This document shows, one piece after another, positions 25,368-34,636 of a stretch of DNA of 35,994 bases; the stretch's first letter is position 1; each line of letters begins with the position of its first letter. The position numbers were made by a program, and so were the translations under genes. The notes beneath the pieces were generated by a model. It was given only the letters and a program-made list of their open reading frames with translations, searched no databases and had not been told where the DNA came from. Source of the DNA: Clostridiaceae bacterium (GTDB lineage Bacteria > Bacillota > Clostridia > Saccharofermentanales > UBA5734); assembly GCA_012523135.1 (NCBI GenBank), contig JAAYJD010000023.1:1-35994 (forward strand). Reading direction: 5' to 3'.

Positions 25368-25880
25368 TCAGGTCACCTCGATCGTGACGGAGGCGATCTT
25401 CTGTTCGGCAACCGGCCGGTCCTGGCGGCCAGTCTGGACCGCAGCGATCCGGTCAACGACGTCGAGGCCTTCGATGACATGGCCGAACGCCGCATACTGG
25501 CCGTCCAGGTGCGTCGCATCGCCGTGCATGATGAAGAACTGTGAGCCGGCCGAATCCGGGTTCATGGCGCGGGCCATGGAAATCACGCCGCGCTTGTGGC
25601 GGATTGTGTTGGCGACGCCGTTGGCCGAGAACTCGCCCTTGATCTGGTAACCGGGGCCCCCCATTCCGGTGCCGTCCGGGCAGCCGCCCTGGATCATGAA
25701 TCCGGGGATGACCCGGTGAAAGATCAGGCCGTCGTAAAAGCCGCTTTGGGCCAGCTTGACAAAATTCTCCGTGGTCAGCGGCGCCTGCGCGCGATCCAGC
25801 TCGAGGACGATTCTGCCGCCCTCCTCCATGGTCAGGATGGCTTTTGTTGTCGTCGTTTCATTTGTGTTCTGGGTTGGCAT
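25368..25880 (-). CDS. ppiB: cyclophilin-type peptidyl-prolyl cis-trans isomerase
   Basis: A 170-residue single-domain cyclophilin without signal peptide. The core motifs FHRVIPGFMIQGG (active-site Arg in FHR) and GSQFFIMHGD are intact, and the tail VVDRIAAV is typical. It speeds isomerisation of prolyl peptide bonds in the cytoplasm. The N-terminus is a short Thr-rich extension. The ATG has AAAGGA upstream. It lies 63 bases after pncB and is followed at once by the DUF4432 gene. Confidence 0.94.
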   Translation of the reverse strand: MPTQNTNETTTTKAILTMEEGGRIVLELDRAQAPLTTENFVKLAQSGFYDGLIFHRVIPGFMIQGGCPDGTGMGGPGYQIKGEFSANGVANTIRHKRGVISMARAMNPDSAGSQFFIMHGDATHLDGQYAAFGHVIEGLDVVDRIAAVQTGRQDRPVAEQKIASVTIEVT

Positions 25881-25943
25881 CTCAAGTCCTTTCCGCCTGG
25901 AGGCCCAGGCTGGCGTGTTGTTCCGGCGTCGGCAGGCGGCGCC

Positions 25944-27407
25944 TTAAATCAGCTGCTTGTTGGCGTGGAGCAGCGCATCCTTGATATCCCAGAGTTTCTG
26001 GGACAAATCGACATAATATTCCTGCGGGTTTTCGAAGCGCTTCAGGGAATCCCAAAGCAGGTCGACCTCGCGGGCGCAATATTGGCGGGACGCTTCGATC
26101 GACACCCGCTGGTAGACCAGCTTGCCCTGGATAAAGATGGGCTCGAGCAGGCGGCGGGCCCGAAATCCGGTGACCAGCTTGCGCTTCCAGGTATGCAGCG
26201 GATCGAACAGCTCGTATGGCTGTTGGTCGTCGATGGTCTCATCGGCCAGCGTAATCAGGTCGGCGATCGCCTTGCCGGTCGCCAGGTCATAGAACCGCCA
26301 GACCTCTTTGCTGCTTGGGTTGGTGATCTTGCCGGCATTTTCCGAGAATTTCATACGCGGCTGGATTTTGCCGTCCTGCTCGATCGCGGCCAGCTTGTAA
26401 ACACCGCCGAAAACCGGCTCGTTTCGCGAGGTGATCAGGCGTTCGCCGACCCCAAAGGTGTCGATGGCCGCTCCTTGCGCGATCAGGTCACGGATGAGGT
26501 ACTCGTCCAGGGCGTTGCTGACCGTGATGCGGCAATCCGTAAGACCTGCCCGGTCCAGCATGTCCCGGGCTTTCACGGTCAAGTAGGTCAGGTCGCCGCT
26601 GTCGATGCGAATCCCCTTCAGGCGATGCCCCATCGGTTCAAGCACGTTCTTGGCGGTCTGGATGGCGTTCGGGATGCCTGATTTCAGCACATTATAGGTA
26701 TCGACCAGGAGGACCGTGCTGTCCGGGAACGAACGGGCATAGGCACTGAACGCGTCATACTCCGACTCAAAGGCCTGGACCCAGCTGTGGGCCATGGTCC
26801 CGACCAGCGGAACCCCGAAGTGTTCGCCGCTGATCGTGCAGGAGGTGCCGCTGACCCCGGCAATGTAGGCGGCGCGTGAGCCAAGCACGGCGGCATCGTA
26901 GCCCTGGGCCCGGCGCGCGCCGAACTCGAAGACCGGCCGGCCCTGGGCGGCGCGGACGATGCGGGAGGTCTTGGTGGCGATCAGGCTCTGGTGGTTGATC
27001 GTGACCAGCAGCATGGTCTCGATCATCTGGGCCTGGATCAGGGGACCGCGCACTTTGACAATCGGTTCGTTGGGGAAAATCGGCGTTCCCTCCGGGATCG
27101 CCCAGATATCGCAGGCAAATGTGAAGTGGCGCAGATAATCGAGAAAACGGTCGTCGAACTTACCGGTCGAAGCCAGGTAGTCCAGGTTCTCCTCGGTGAA
27201 CTGGAGGGTCTTCAGATAATCGATCATCTGCTCGACACCGGCCATGATCGCATAGCCGCCGTCTTCCGGAATTGAACGGAAAAACAAGTCAAACCAGGCG
27301 ATGGTATCGGCCATGCCATGCTCCAGATACCCTTTGGACATGGTCAGCTCATAAAAATCAGTCAGCATGCTCATGTTGGTTCTGTCATTCCAACGCAACG
27401 TGTACAT
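25944..27407 (-). CDS. pncB: nicotinate phosphoribosyltransferase
   Basis: A 487-residue type II phosphoribosyltransferase of NAD salvage: nicotinate, PRPP and ATP give nicotinate mononucleotide. The N-terminal DFYELTMSKGY signature, the active-site His in GTMAHSWVQAF, and the RIDSGDLTYL phosphate-binding segment are present. The ATG at 27407 has AAGGTGA just upstream; a GTG at 27416 adds three residues and is less well placed. The start overlaps the end of truA by 23 bases, so the genes are coupled. The length fits the long bacterial PncB form. Confidence 0.94.
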   Translation of the reverse strand: MYTLRWNDRTNMSMLTDFYELTMSKGYLEHGMADTIAWFDLFFRSIPEDGGYAIMAGVEQMIDYLKTLQFTEENLDYLASTGKFDDRFLDYLRHFTFACDIWAIPEGTPIFPNEPIVKVRGPLIQAQMIETMLLVTINHQSLIATKTSRIVRAAQGRPVFEFGARRAQGYDAAVLGSRAAYIAGVSGTSCTISGEHFGVPLVGTMAHSWVQAFESEYDAFSAYARSFPDSTVLLVDTYNVLKSGIPNAIQTAKNVLEPMGHRLKGIRIDSGDLTYLTVKARDMLDRAGLTDCRITVSNALDEYLIRDLIAQGAAIDTFGVGERLITSRNEPVFGGVYKLAAIEQDGKIQPRMKFSENAGKITNPSSKEVWRFYDLATGKAIADLITLADETIDDQQPYELFDPLHTWKRKLVTGFRARRLLEPIFIQGKLVYQRVSIEASRQYCAREVDLLWDSLKRFENPQEYYVDLSQKLWDIKDALLHANKQLI

Positions 27408-28209
27408 CCCATTCACCTTCTTCTTTCACCGGTTCCCGCCAGGGGCCGAAAACGGCCGGCTGGTACTGGACATGCTCCAGGCACAAGCCTTCGGGCGGCA
27501 TGGTTTTCCCGGCCTTGCGCCGGTCACCTGATTCTATGATAGCAGTCATTTGACAGGCTGTCAGCTTGCCTTCGGCAACAGCCAGCAGCGTGCCGGTCAG
27601 GATACGCATCATGTGGTACAAGAAGCCGTCGCCCTGGACATACAAGGTGACCAGGGGCCCCCTGGAGATCAGGCGCAGCGCCTGGATCGTGCGCATCGTC
27701 GTCAGGGCGGGGCTGCCGGCATCGCAGAGCGCGCGGAAATCGCGCCGGCCCAGCAGCAGCGGCAGCGCCCCGGCCATCGCATCGAGATCGAGGCGGCCCG
27801 GGACATGGGCACAGGTCCGGCGCAGGATAGCCGGCCTGGCGGCCGGGCGCCAGATGGTGTAACTGTAAATTTTGCCGCGGGCGTCGCGGCGCGCGTTGAA
27901 TGCTTCCGGCACCGTCGCCGCGGCCTGGACGCTGATGTCCGGCGGCAGGACGCTGTTCAGGGCTAGCGGCCACTTTTCCGGAACAATTCTGGAACAGGCG
28001 CTGAAACTGCTGACATGACCGCGGGCGTGCACGCCGGCGTCGGTCCGGCTGCATCCGGTCAGCCGGATGTCTTCTCCCGTTAAGGTCCGGATGGCATCGC
28101 GCAGCACCGCCTGCACCGTGCGCTGGCGAGGCTGGATCTGCCAGCCTGAAAACGCGCTGCCGTCATATTCCGTCAGCAATGCCAGGTATTGGCGCGGTTT
28201 GTCCGGCAT
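27385..28209 (-). CDS. truA: tRNA pseudouridine synthase A
   Basis: A 274-residue TruA, making pseudouridine at positions 38-40 of tRNA anticodon arms. The catalytic Asp is Asp57 in the CSRTDAGVHA motif; the YDGSAFSGWQ start and the GDGFLYHMMR segment are typical. TruA follows ecfT in many Firmicutes, as here, though a glucokinase gene lies in between. The start ATG is five bases after the glucokinase stop. The C-terminus is a little longer and acidic. Confidence 0.95.
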   Translation of the reverse strand: MPDKPRQYLALLTEYDGSAFSGWQIQPRQRTVQAVLRDAIRTLTGEDIRLTGCSRTDAGVHARGHVSSFSACSRIVPEKWPLALNSVLPPDISVQAAATVPEAFNARRDARGKIYSYTIWRPAARPAILRRTCAHVPGRLDLDAMAGALPLLLGRRDFRALCDAGSPALTTMRTIQALRLISRGPLVTLYVQGDGFLYHMMRILTGTLLAVAEGKLTACQMTAIIESGDRRKAGKTMPPEGLCLEHVQYQPAVFGPWREPVKEEGEWDVHVALE

Positions 28210-28214
28210 CGTGC

Positions 28215-29192
28215 TCAGCCGGCCAGACCTTCCTGAAGGCAGCTGGCTGCCATCATGGCCGCGCCGATGATGCCGGCGTCGTTGCCCATTTCGGCCAGCA
28301 CGATACGGGGCTGCGGCACGCCGCGGCCCAGGTAGGAGCGCTCGATGGCCTTCTTGCGTACAGGTACGAGCAACGCGTCGCCTTCGTTGCAGACCCCGCC
28401 GCCGATGGCGATGACTTCAGGCATGAAGCAGTTGATCACGTTGGCCAGGCCTTCGGCCAGCATCTCGATGTAGTCCTCAACGACTGCGGTCGCGGCCGCA
28501 TCACCCTGGCGCATGCCGATAAAGGCGGTCCGGCCGTCGGCCTGGCCGCCATTGTCCGCGATCAGCCGGTTCAGCTGGGAATCCGGGTGCTCACGGGCGG
28601 CCCGTTCGGTTTCGCGGATCAGGCCGGTGGCTGAGGCGTATGACTCGAAGCAGCCGTGCCGGCCGCAGGTGCAATCTTCGCCGCCTGCCTTGATCACCAT
28701 GTGGCCGATCTCACAGCCGGCGTTGTTGAAGCCGCTGTAGATCTGGCCGTTGACGACAACACCGCCGCCGACGCCGGTCCCCAGGGTGATGGTGACCGAA
28801 TGGCGGGTGCCGCGCGCAGCGCCGGCGACACTTTCAGCCAGCGCCGCGACATTGGCGTCGTTGTCGATATAGACGGGCAGATCATAGACGCCGCGGATGA
28901 CCTGACGCATCGGGGCATCGTCAAACGGCAGATTATTGGCGTAGATCAGGGTGCCGGCAACATTGTTGGGCGTTCCCGGCGCGCCGATGCCGATGGCCAG
29001 GATGTCTCCGGCCGGAACGCCGGCGTCCTGGGCAACCTGCCTGGCCAGCAGCCCCATGTCGCGGATAATGTCGGTCTGTGCGCGCTCGGTATGCGTCTTG
29101 ATGCTGCTCTTGCCGATCAGGGTCCCCTGCTCGTCGACGACACCCGCCTTGATGTTTGTGCCGCCCAGATCGATACCCACATAATATTTCAT
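28215..29192 (-). CDS. glcK: ROK-family glucokinase
   Basis: A 325-residue ROK kinase phosphorylating glucose (or a related hexose) with ATP. The ATP loop DLGGTNIKAG is at residues 8-17, the catalytic Asp lies in DNDANVAA, and the zinc site is formed by the GHMV histidine and the CTCGRHGCFE cysteines. The pattern and length fit the Gram-positive glucokinase group. The start at 29192 has AGGAGG just upstream; a TTG-started frame to 29282 runs through the promoter and is rejected. It sits between ecfT and truA and has its own promoter. Confidence 0.93.
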   Translation of the reverse strand: MKYYVGIDLGGTNIKAGVVDEQGTLIGKSSIKTHTERAQTDIIRDMGLLARQVAQDAGVPAGDILAIGIGAPGTPNNVAGTLIYANNLPFDDAPMRQVIRGVYDLPVYIDNDANVAALAESVAGAARGTRHSVTITLGTGVGGGVVVNGQIYSGFNNAGCEIGHMVIKAGGEDCTCGRHGCFESYASATGLIRETERAAREHPDSQLNRLIADNGGQADGRTAFIGMRQGDAAATAVVEDYIEMLAEGLANVINCFMPEVIAIGGGVCNEGDALLVPVRKKAIERSYLGRGVPQPRIVLAEMGNDAGIIGAAMMAASCLQEGLAG

Positions 29193-29252
29193 CTTGCAGT
29201 CCTCCTGGTTCGCCCGGCCATCGCTAGCGCGGCCAGATCGTCGTTGCTCTCC

Positions 29253-29282
29253 ATTATAGACCAGGCGGGAACGGCAGTTCAA
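29253..29282 (-). promoter_or_regulatory. glcK promoter
   Basis: On the minus strand TTGAAC (29277-29282), 18-base spacer, perfect TATAAT (29253-29258). It gives glcK, and probably truA and pncB, a start independent of the ribosomal operon. Confidence 0.72.
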
Positions 29283-29311
29283 GCGTCAGGCGAAGGCGGT
29301 GCGGATCGGCC

Positions 29312-30112
29312 TCAAAGGTACTGGACGAGCAGTATGGCTGTACAGCAGACAACCAGCAGGCAGGCAAAGACGATGTCCATGGGCGTATAGCGCATGACCT
29401 TGAGGCGGGTGCGCCCTTCGCCGCCGCGGTAGCAGCGGGCCTCCATGGCGATCGCCAGTTCCTCGGCCCGCTTGAACGCGCTGACAAACAGCGGGATCAG
29501 GACCGATACCAGGCCCCTGGCTTTGGCGATCAGGCCGCCGGTGTCGTAGTCAGCCCCGCGCGAGGACTGCGCTTTCATGATCTTCTCGGTCTCCTCAAGC
29601 AAGGTGGGGACAAAGCGCAGCGCGATGGACATCATCATGGCCATCTCGTGGGCCGGGAAGCCGATCCGGCGCAGTGGATTCAGCAGATGCTCGATCGCAT
29701 CCGCCACCAGGATCGGGGTTGTGGTCAAGGTTAGAAAAAGTGTGGTGCTGATGATCAGCAGCATCAGGCGAACAGCCATGCGCACCGCCGTCTCAAGCCC
29801 CTGTTCGGAGATCGTGACAGGCCCGATGGTCACCAGCTCGTCACCCTTGATGGTCAGCAGGTTGATCACGAAAGCGAAAATCAGAATAAACAGGATGGGC
29901 TTCAGGCTGCCGATGATGTGGCGCATGGGCACTTGTGAGAGCAGCATCAGGACCAGGGTCAACAAGCCCAAGAGCAGCATGGGCAGCGGTTTCTGCACCA
30001 GGAAGATGACGACCATGTAGAAAAACGACAGGAGGATCTTGGCCCGGGGATCGAGCCGGTGCAGCATGGAGCGGCCGGGATAATAGCGGCCGAGCGAGAT
30101 TTGCTTCAGCAT
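29312..30112 (-). CDS. ecfT: ECF transporter transmembrane component EcfT
   Basis: A 266-residue membrane protein with about five to six helices. The two coupling-helix Arg-Gly motifs are visible: SSRGADY near residue 185 and a second in ARCYRGG near 227. These contact the two ATPases. EcfT links the ATPases to exchangeable S-components for vitamins such as biotin (BioY, encoded here). Its ATG is three bases after the stop of the ATPase gene, so expression is coupled. Confidence 0.95.
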   Translation of the reverse strand: MLKQISLGRYYPGRSMLHRLDPRAKILLSFFYMVVIFLVQKPLPMLLLGLLTLVLMLLSQVPMRHIIGSLKPILFILIFAFVINLLTIKGDELVTIGPVTISEQGLETAVRMAVRLMLLIISTTLFLTLTTTPILVADAIEHLLNPLRRIGFPAHEMAMMMSIALRFVPTLLEETEKIMKAQSSRGADYDTGGLIAKARGLVSVLIPLFVSAFKRAEELAIAMEARCYRGGEGRTRLKVMRYTPMDIVFACLLVVCCTAILLVQYL

Positions 30113-30115
30113 CGC

Positions 30116-31915
30116 CTACACCGTCCTTTCCGCGCCGATAGATAGGCCCATGCCGGCTGCGACAATGCGGGCCGCCGCATCTTCAGGCTTGAAACAATGC
30201 CAGTCCAAAGCCGGCAGGTCATCACATAAGGATTTGAGGAAAGCGGTGGTGCGCGGCAGGGACAAGCCGGCGCGAACAAGCTGCTCTTCCTGGCTGAACA
30301 CGTCGGCGGTCCTGCCGAACGCGTGGACGCGCCCCTGGCGCAGAACCAGGACGCGGTCGGCCAGGCGGGCGATGTCCTCCATGCTGTGCGAGACCAGGAT
30401 GATCGTGACGCCCATTTGGCGCAGCTGGGCGGCATAATCGAGGATCTCGTCCCGGCCGGCGGGGTCAAGGCCGGCAGCCGGTTCATCCAGAATCAGAATT
30501 TCCGGCTCCATGGCCAGGACGCCGGCGATAGCGGCGCGCCGCTTCTGGCCGCCGGACAGTTCAAAGGGCGACCGCTCTAGTTCCTCGTCCTGCAGGCCGA
30601 CAATACGGGCTGCCTTGAGCACGCGGGGTTCGATTTGGGCCATGTCCAGCCCCATGCGCTTGGGACCGAACGCGATGTCCTGAAAGACCGTCTCCTCGAA
30701 CAGCTGGTGTTCGGGATACTGGAACAGCAAGCCGACGCGCTGGCGTATTTTCCTGATGTCCGCATTGGTCGAGCCATCCATGCCCAGAACCGTGACCTGG
30801 CCTTTGTGGCCGCGCAGCAACCCGTTGAGGTGCTGGATCAGGGTCGATTTGCCGGATCCGCTGTGCCCGATAATGCCGAGCAGTTCGCCCTTGTGCACAT
30901 CGAAGCTGACCTGGTCCAGCGCGCGCGTTTCCATCGCGGTCCCCGGGGCGTACACATAGGAAAGCTGTTTGACTTGAACCACCGTTTCCACGCCTTCCAG
31001 ATCCATGGGGGTGTTTGCGGGGGGCAGCGCAGGACGCCAGTTTGTTTGTGCCGCACGGCGCTTCGCCGCGTCCAACAGGCGCAGGATGGCCAGGCGCGAA
31101 CTGTCCCAGCTGGCGGCTTCCAGCGGCTGGAGCTGGTCATCGAGCAGGCTGGCCACCGCGTGCGCGATCTCGGTATGGTCCGGAACATCCAGGCCTTCGC
31201 GGCGCACCAGGCTGACCTGGTCGAAAACCTCGGCCGGGGTGCCTGAGGTGACCACGCGTCCGCCCGACATCACATAAACAAAGTCGGCCAGCAGCACTTC
31301 TTCCATATGGTGGGTGATGTTGACAACGGTCATGTTCTGGTCGTGGACCAGCGTCTCAACCAGCTGCATGAAATCGTGCCGGCTGACCGGATCGAGCATG
31401 GAGGTTGCCTCATCCAGGATCAGGCAGGAGGGCTTCATCGCCAGAATGCCGGCGATGGCCAGCTTTTGTTTCTGGCCGCCGGAAAGCAGGTGCGGCGGTT
31501 TTTGCGCGTCATCGGACAAGCCGACATAAGCCAGTGCCTCATCAACGGCCAGCCGGATGTCCGGCTGGGGGAAGCCCAGGTTCTCAGGCCCGAAGGCGAC
31601 ATCCTCCTCGACGGTGGTGCCGACGATCTGGTTGTCCGGGTTCTGGAAGACCATGCCGCAAAGCCGGCGGATCTCCCAGACGTTTTCCTCCTGGGCCGTG
31701 TTGCGGCCTGAAACGAGCACGATGCCCTGGCTGGGCTGTTCCAGGGCGTTGATCAGGCGGGCCAGCGTCGACTTGCCCGAGCCGTTTCGTCCCAGGATCG
31801 CCACATGGCTGCCGGCCGCGATCTGCAAACTGACATCCTGAACAGCCAGGAGCGGATCCTGGTTGCTCTGCCGGTAGCTGAAATGCACCTTGCTGATGTC
31901 GATAAAAGCCTGCAT
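30116..31915 (-). CDS. ecfA: fused ECF transporter ATPase (EcfA1-EcfA2 in one chain)
   Basis: A 599-residue protein holding two complete ABC ATPase domains. Domain 1 (about 4-255) has Walker A GRNGSGKST at 42-50, signature LSGGQKQ, and Walker B with Glu169; its FQNPDNQ loop is EcfA1-like. Domain 2 (about 312-560) has Walker A GHSGSGKST at 350-358, signature LSGGQKRR, and Walker B with Glu478; its FQYPEHQLFEETV loop is EcfA2-like. A linker of about 55 residues joins them. In most Firmicutes these are separate adjacent genes at this very place after rplQ. The start at 31915 follows AGGAGA; a longer frame to 32002 runs through a terminator hairpin and is rejected. Confidence 0.95.
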   Translation of the reverse strand: MQAFIDISKVHFSYRQSNQDPLLAVQDVSLQIAAGSHVAILGRNGSGKSTLARLINALEQPSQGIVLVSGRNTAQEENVWEIRRLCGMVFQNPDNQIVGTTVEEDVAFGPENLGFPQPDIRLAVDEALAYVGLSDDAQKPPHLLSGGQKQKLAIAGILAMKPSCLILDEATSMLDPVSRHDFMQLVETLVHDQNMTVVNITHHMEEVLLADFVYVMSGGRVVTSGTPAEVFDQVSLVRREGLDVPDHTEIAHAVASLLDDQLQPLEAASWDSSRLAILRLLDAAKRRAAQTNWRPALPPANTPMDLEGVETVVQVKQLSYVYAPGTAMETRALDQVSFDVHKGELLGIIGHSGSGKSTLIQHLNGLLRGHKGQVTVLGMDGSTNADIRKIRQRVGLLFQYPEHQLFEETVFQDIAFGPKRMGLDMAQIEPRVLKAARIVGLQDEELERSPFELSGGQKRRAAIAGVLAMEPEILILDEPAAGLDPAGRDEILDYAAQLRQMGVTIILVSHSMEDIARLADRVLVLRQGRVHAFGRTADVFSQEEQLVRAGLSLPRTTAFLKSLCDDLPALDWHCFKPEDAAARIVAAGMGLSIGAERTV

Positions 31916-31932
31916 GCTTCTCCTGTTCTCCC

Positions 31933-31964
31933 AAAAAACAAGGACCGGCTTGCGCCCGTCCCTG
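31933..31964 (-). terminator. terminator/attenuator between rplQ and the ECF ATPase gene
   Basis: On the minus strand an imperfect stem of about ten pairs (31955-31964 with 31941-31950, one mismatch, GCAA loop) is followed by TTGTTTTTT. It should end most ribosomal-operon transcripts and let some read through into the ECF genes. No separate promoter was seen after it. Confidence 0.65.
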
Positions 31965-32025
31965 CTGGTTGGCTTTTCTGTCTGACCGGCGGACCGGGCC
32001 ACCTGACATGGATTTAGGTCATTCG

Positions 32026-32550
32026 TCAGATCAGTTCCAGAACGGCCATTTCTGCGGCGTCGCCGCGGCGAGGCCCGATCTTGACGATGCGGGTGTAGCC
32101 GCCGGCGCGGTCTTCGTACTTGGCCGCGACCGTGTCAAACAGGATATTGACCGGGTTGACGGTCTTGCCGTTCTCGTCATGGCTCTTGTTCAGCCACTGG
32201 ATGGCCCGACGACGGGCGGCCAGGCGGGACGGCTCATCGACCTGGGACATGTCCGTCTTCAGCTCGCGGCTGACAACATCATACTTGTTCCCGTTTTTCG
32301 ATGTGACCGACTTGAGGATTTTGCGGCCTTTGCCATCTAATTTTGCGCTTGAAACCAGCAATCCCCGGGTCGTAAAATTATTTTTTTCGCGTACAGCCAT
32401 CGTGATCAGCTTTTCGGCGATCCGCTTGACTTCCTTGGCGCGTGCCTCGGTTGTTTCGATCCTGCCCTTGACCACGAGGGTGGTGACCAGCCCTCTGAGA
32501 ATGGACAGCCTCATATCCGTGGCACGTCCAAGTTTTCTCTGTGCAGGCAT
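32026..32550 (-). CDS. rplQ: 50S ribosomal protein L17 (long form)
   Basis: A 174-residue L17, against about 113-127 in most bacteria. The N-terminal part (residues 1-56, with RLSILRGLVTTLV and TTEARAKEVKRIAEKLI) and the C-terminal part (YTRIVKIGPRRGDAAEMAVLEL) are standard. An insertion of roughly 50 lysine-rich residues lies at about 57-107. Long L17 proteins are known from clostridial groups. AGGAGG precedes the ATG. It is the last gene of the alpha operon before the terminator. Confidence 0.97.
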   Translation of the reverse strand: MPAQRKLGRATDMRLSILRGLVTTLVVKGRIETTEARAKEVKRIAEKLITMAVREKNNFTTRGLLVSSAKLDGKGRKILKSVTSKNGNKYDVVSRELKTDMSQVDEPSRLAARRRAIQWLNKSHDENGKTVNPVNILFDTVAAKYEDRAGGYTRIVKIGPRRGDAAEMAVLELI

Positions 32551-32588
32551 GTGAGATACCTCCTAACTGTTCAGGGTCCTGTGCGCGC

Positions 32589-33542
32589 TCACTCTTCGTG
32601 AGCAGCCAGCGACAAACCCATTTCCTCTAGTTTCTGAATCACTTCTTCCAGGGATTTTTTCCCCAGGTTGCGTACTTTCATCATGTCTTCCTCACTCCGC
32701 GCTACCAGGTCGCCGATCGTGTTGATGCCGGCGCGCTTGAGGCAATTGTACGTGCGGACCGAAAAATCAAGATCCTCAATCACGATGTCCAGGGGTTTAT
32801 CCTTTGCACCGGTCGGTTCTTTTTGTTTGAACCCGGGCCCGTCGACAGTCTCGGCCAGGGCCATGAACAAGCTGAGATGATCGTCCAGGATCGCAGCTCC
32901 GGAACTCAGGGCTTCGGTCACTTCGATGGTCGCATCCGTCCAGATTTCCAGCGTCAGCTTGTCGTAATCGGTAAACTGGCCAACGCGGGTGTTCTCAATC
33001 GAGAAGTTGACCTTGGTGACCGGGGTGAAGATCGCGTCGATCGGAATGACACCGATCGGCTGATTGGACCACTTGTTGCGCTCCGCGGTGTTGTAGCCGC
33101 GGCCTTTGTTCAGGGTCAGTTCCATGAAGAGGCGGCCTTCGCCGTTCAGGGTGGCGATCGGATGATCCGGATTCATGATCTCGACTTCCTCGTCGCGGAC
33201 AATGTCCCCGGCTGTCACAACGCCAGTGCGCCCTTCATCGGTGCTGATGTAAACGGTCTTCGGTCCGTCGACATGCAGTTTGGCCCGGATACCTTTGACG
33301 TTCAGAATGATCTCGGTCAGATCCTCAATAACGCCCTTGATGGTTGAAAACTCGTGGTAGACACCGTCAACCCTGATCGCCGTCACGGCAGCGCCCGGAA
33401 GAGATGACAACAAAACACGCCTGAGCGAATTACCCAAGGTGATGCCGAAACCACGTTCCAGCGGCTCAACGACAAACTTACCATACGAACCATCATCCTG
33501 ACGATCAACGCATTCGATCATCGGCTTCTTGATTTCAATCAT
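32589..33542 (-). CDS. rpoA: DNA-directed RNA polymerase subunit alpha
   Basis: A 317-residue RNA polymerase alpha subunit. The N-terminal assembly domain ([23 protein letters not shown] near residues 28-50) and the C-terminal DNA- and activator-binding domain ([30 protein letters not shown]) are both complete. AGGAGG lies before the ATG. It has the usual place between rpsD and rplQ. Confidence 0.98.
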   Translation of the reverse strand: MIEIKKPMIECVDRQDDGSYGKFVVEPLERGFGITLGNSLRRVLLSSLPGAAVTAIRVDGVYHEFSTIKGVIEDLTEIILNVKGIRAKLHVDGPKTVYISTDEGRTGVVTAGDIVRDEEVEIMNPDHPIATLNGEGRLFMELTLNKGRGYNTAERNKWSNQPIGVIPIDAIFTPVTKVNFSIENTRVGQFTDYDKLTLEIWTDATIEVTEALSSGAAILDDHLSLFMALAETVDGPGFKQKEPTGAKDKPLDIVIEDLDFSVRTYNCLKRAGINTIGDLVARSEEDMMKVRNLGKKSLEEVIQKLEEMGLSLAAHEE

Positions 33543-33587
33543 CTTTTTCCTCCTTTATGCACCTGGGCCATGCAATCAAACCGCAGA

Positions 33588-34202
33588 TCACTTGGAGTAC
33601 AGCTCGACAATGAGGGTTTCCTTGACCTCAATGTCGACATCGGCACGGACAGGAAGCTGAACCACCGTACCGCTGAGCGCGTCGGCATTGAACGAGAGCC
33701 AGGCTGGCACCGGACGACTGGCCAGGTCCTGGAATTTGGGCGATTTGCGGGAGCTTTCCCTGACAGCGATGACTTCATTGGCCTTGGTGATGTAAGACGG
33801 AATGTTGACCTTCTTGCCATTCACGGTAAAGTGGCCGTGGGTCACCAGCTGGCGTGCTTCGGCGCGCGAGGAAGCCAGTCCGAGCCGATAAACGACGTTA
33901 TCCAAGCGCAGTTCAAGCATTTGGAGTAGATTTTCACCACTCTTGCCCTTCATGCGCGACGCTTTTTCAAAGGTATTGTGGAATTGTTTCTCCAGAACAC
34001 CGTAAAAGCGCTTGGTCTTTTGCTTCTCACGCAACTGCGTGCCGTATTCGGATACTTTTTTCCTGCCTTGACCATGCTGACCGGGAACAAAGCTCCTTCT
34101 GGCAATGGCACATTTTCCTGTATAGCAACGCTGGCCCTTAAGGAAAAGCTTTTCGCCTTCCCTGCGGCAAAGCCTGCATACTGCTTCTGTATATCTGGCC
34201 AT
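33588..34202 (-). CDS. rpsD: 30S ribosomal protein S4 (zinc-binding form)
   Basis: A 204-residue S4 that binds 16S rRNA early in 30S assembly. The N-terminus holds four cysteines (Cys9, Cys12, Cys26, Cys31), the zinc-binding form. The S4 RNA-binding domain follows ([26 protein letters not shown]). GGAGG precedes the ATG. In this operon S4 may also act as translational repressor, but no target site was identified. Confidence 0.98.
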   Translation of the reverse strand: MARYTEAVCRLCRREGEKLFLKGQRCYTGKCAIARRSFVPGQHGQGRKKVSEYGTQLREKQKTKRFYGVLEKQFHNTFEKASRMKGKSGENLLQMLELRLDNVVYRLGLASSRAEARQLVTHGHFTVNGKKVNIPSYITKANEVIAVRESSRKSPKFQDLASRPVPAWLSFNADALSGTVVQLPVRADVDIEVKETLIVELYSK

Positions 34203-34219
34203 GCTTTACACCTCCGGAA

Positions 34220-34624
34220 TCAGACTCTTCTTCTCTTTGGCGGTCTGCAGCCATTATGTGGAATCGGGGTCACGTCCTTGATCAGCGTCACGTCCAGGCC
34301 AGCAGCCTGCAGGGAACGGATCGCGGCTTCACGGCCGGCGCCGGGTCCCTTGACGAAAACCTCAACAGAACGCATCCCATGGTCGATTGCCGTCTTGGCA
34401 GCAGCTTCTGCGGCCATCTGGGCGGCGAACGGTGTTCCCTTACGGGAGCCCTTCATGCCCATGCCGCCGGCGCTGGACCAGGCAATCGCATTGCCGGCCG
34501 GATCGGCGATCGTCACGATCGTGTTGTTGAACGAAGAGTGAATATGCGCCGCACCGCGGTCAATGTTCTTGCGTTCTCTTCTCTTGGGCCTTGCAGCGGT
34601 CTTTTTTGCTGTCGCTTTAGCCAT
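34220..34624 (-). CDS. rpsK: 30S ribosomal protein S11
   Basis: A 134-residue S11 of the 30S platform. The characteristic [13 protein letters not shown] segment, [20 protein letters not shown] and the [11 protein letters not shown] tail are intact. The N-terminus is Lys/Ala-rich. AAGGAGG precedes the ATG, 12 bases after rpsM. Confidence 0.98.
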   Translation of the reverse strand: MAKATAKKTAARPKRRERKNIDRGAAHIHSSFNNTIVTIADPAGNAIAWSSAGGMGMKGSRKGTPFAAQMAAEAAAKTAIDHGMRSVEVFVKGPGAGREAAIRSLQAAGLDVTLIKDVTPIPHNGCRPPKRRRV

Positions 34625-34636
34625 GCTGTTGCCTCC

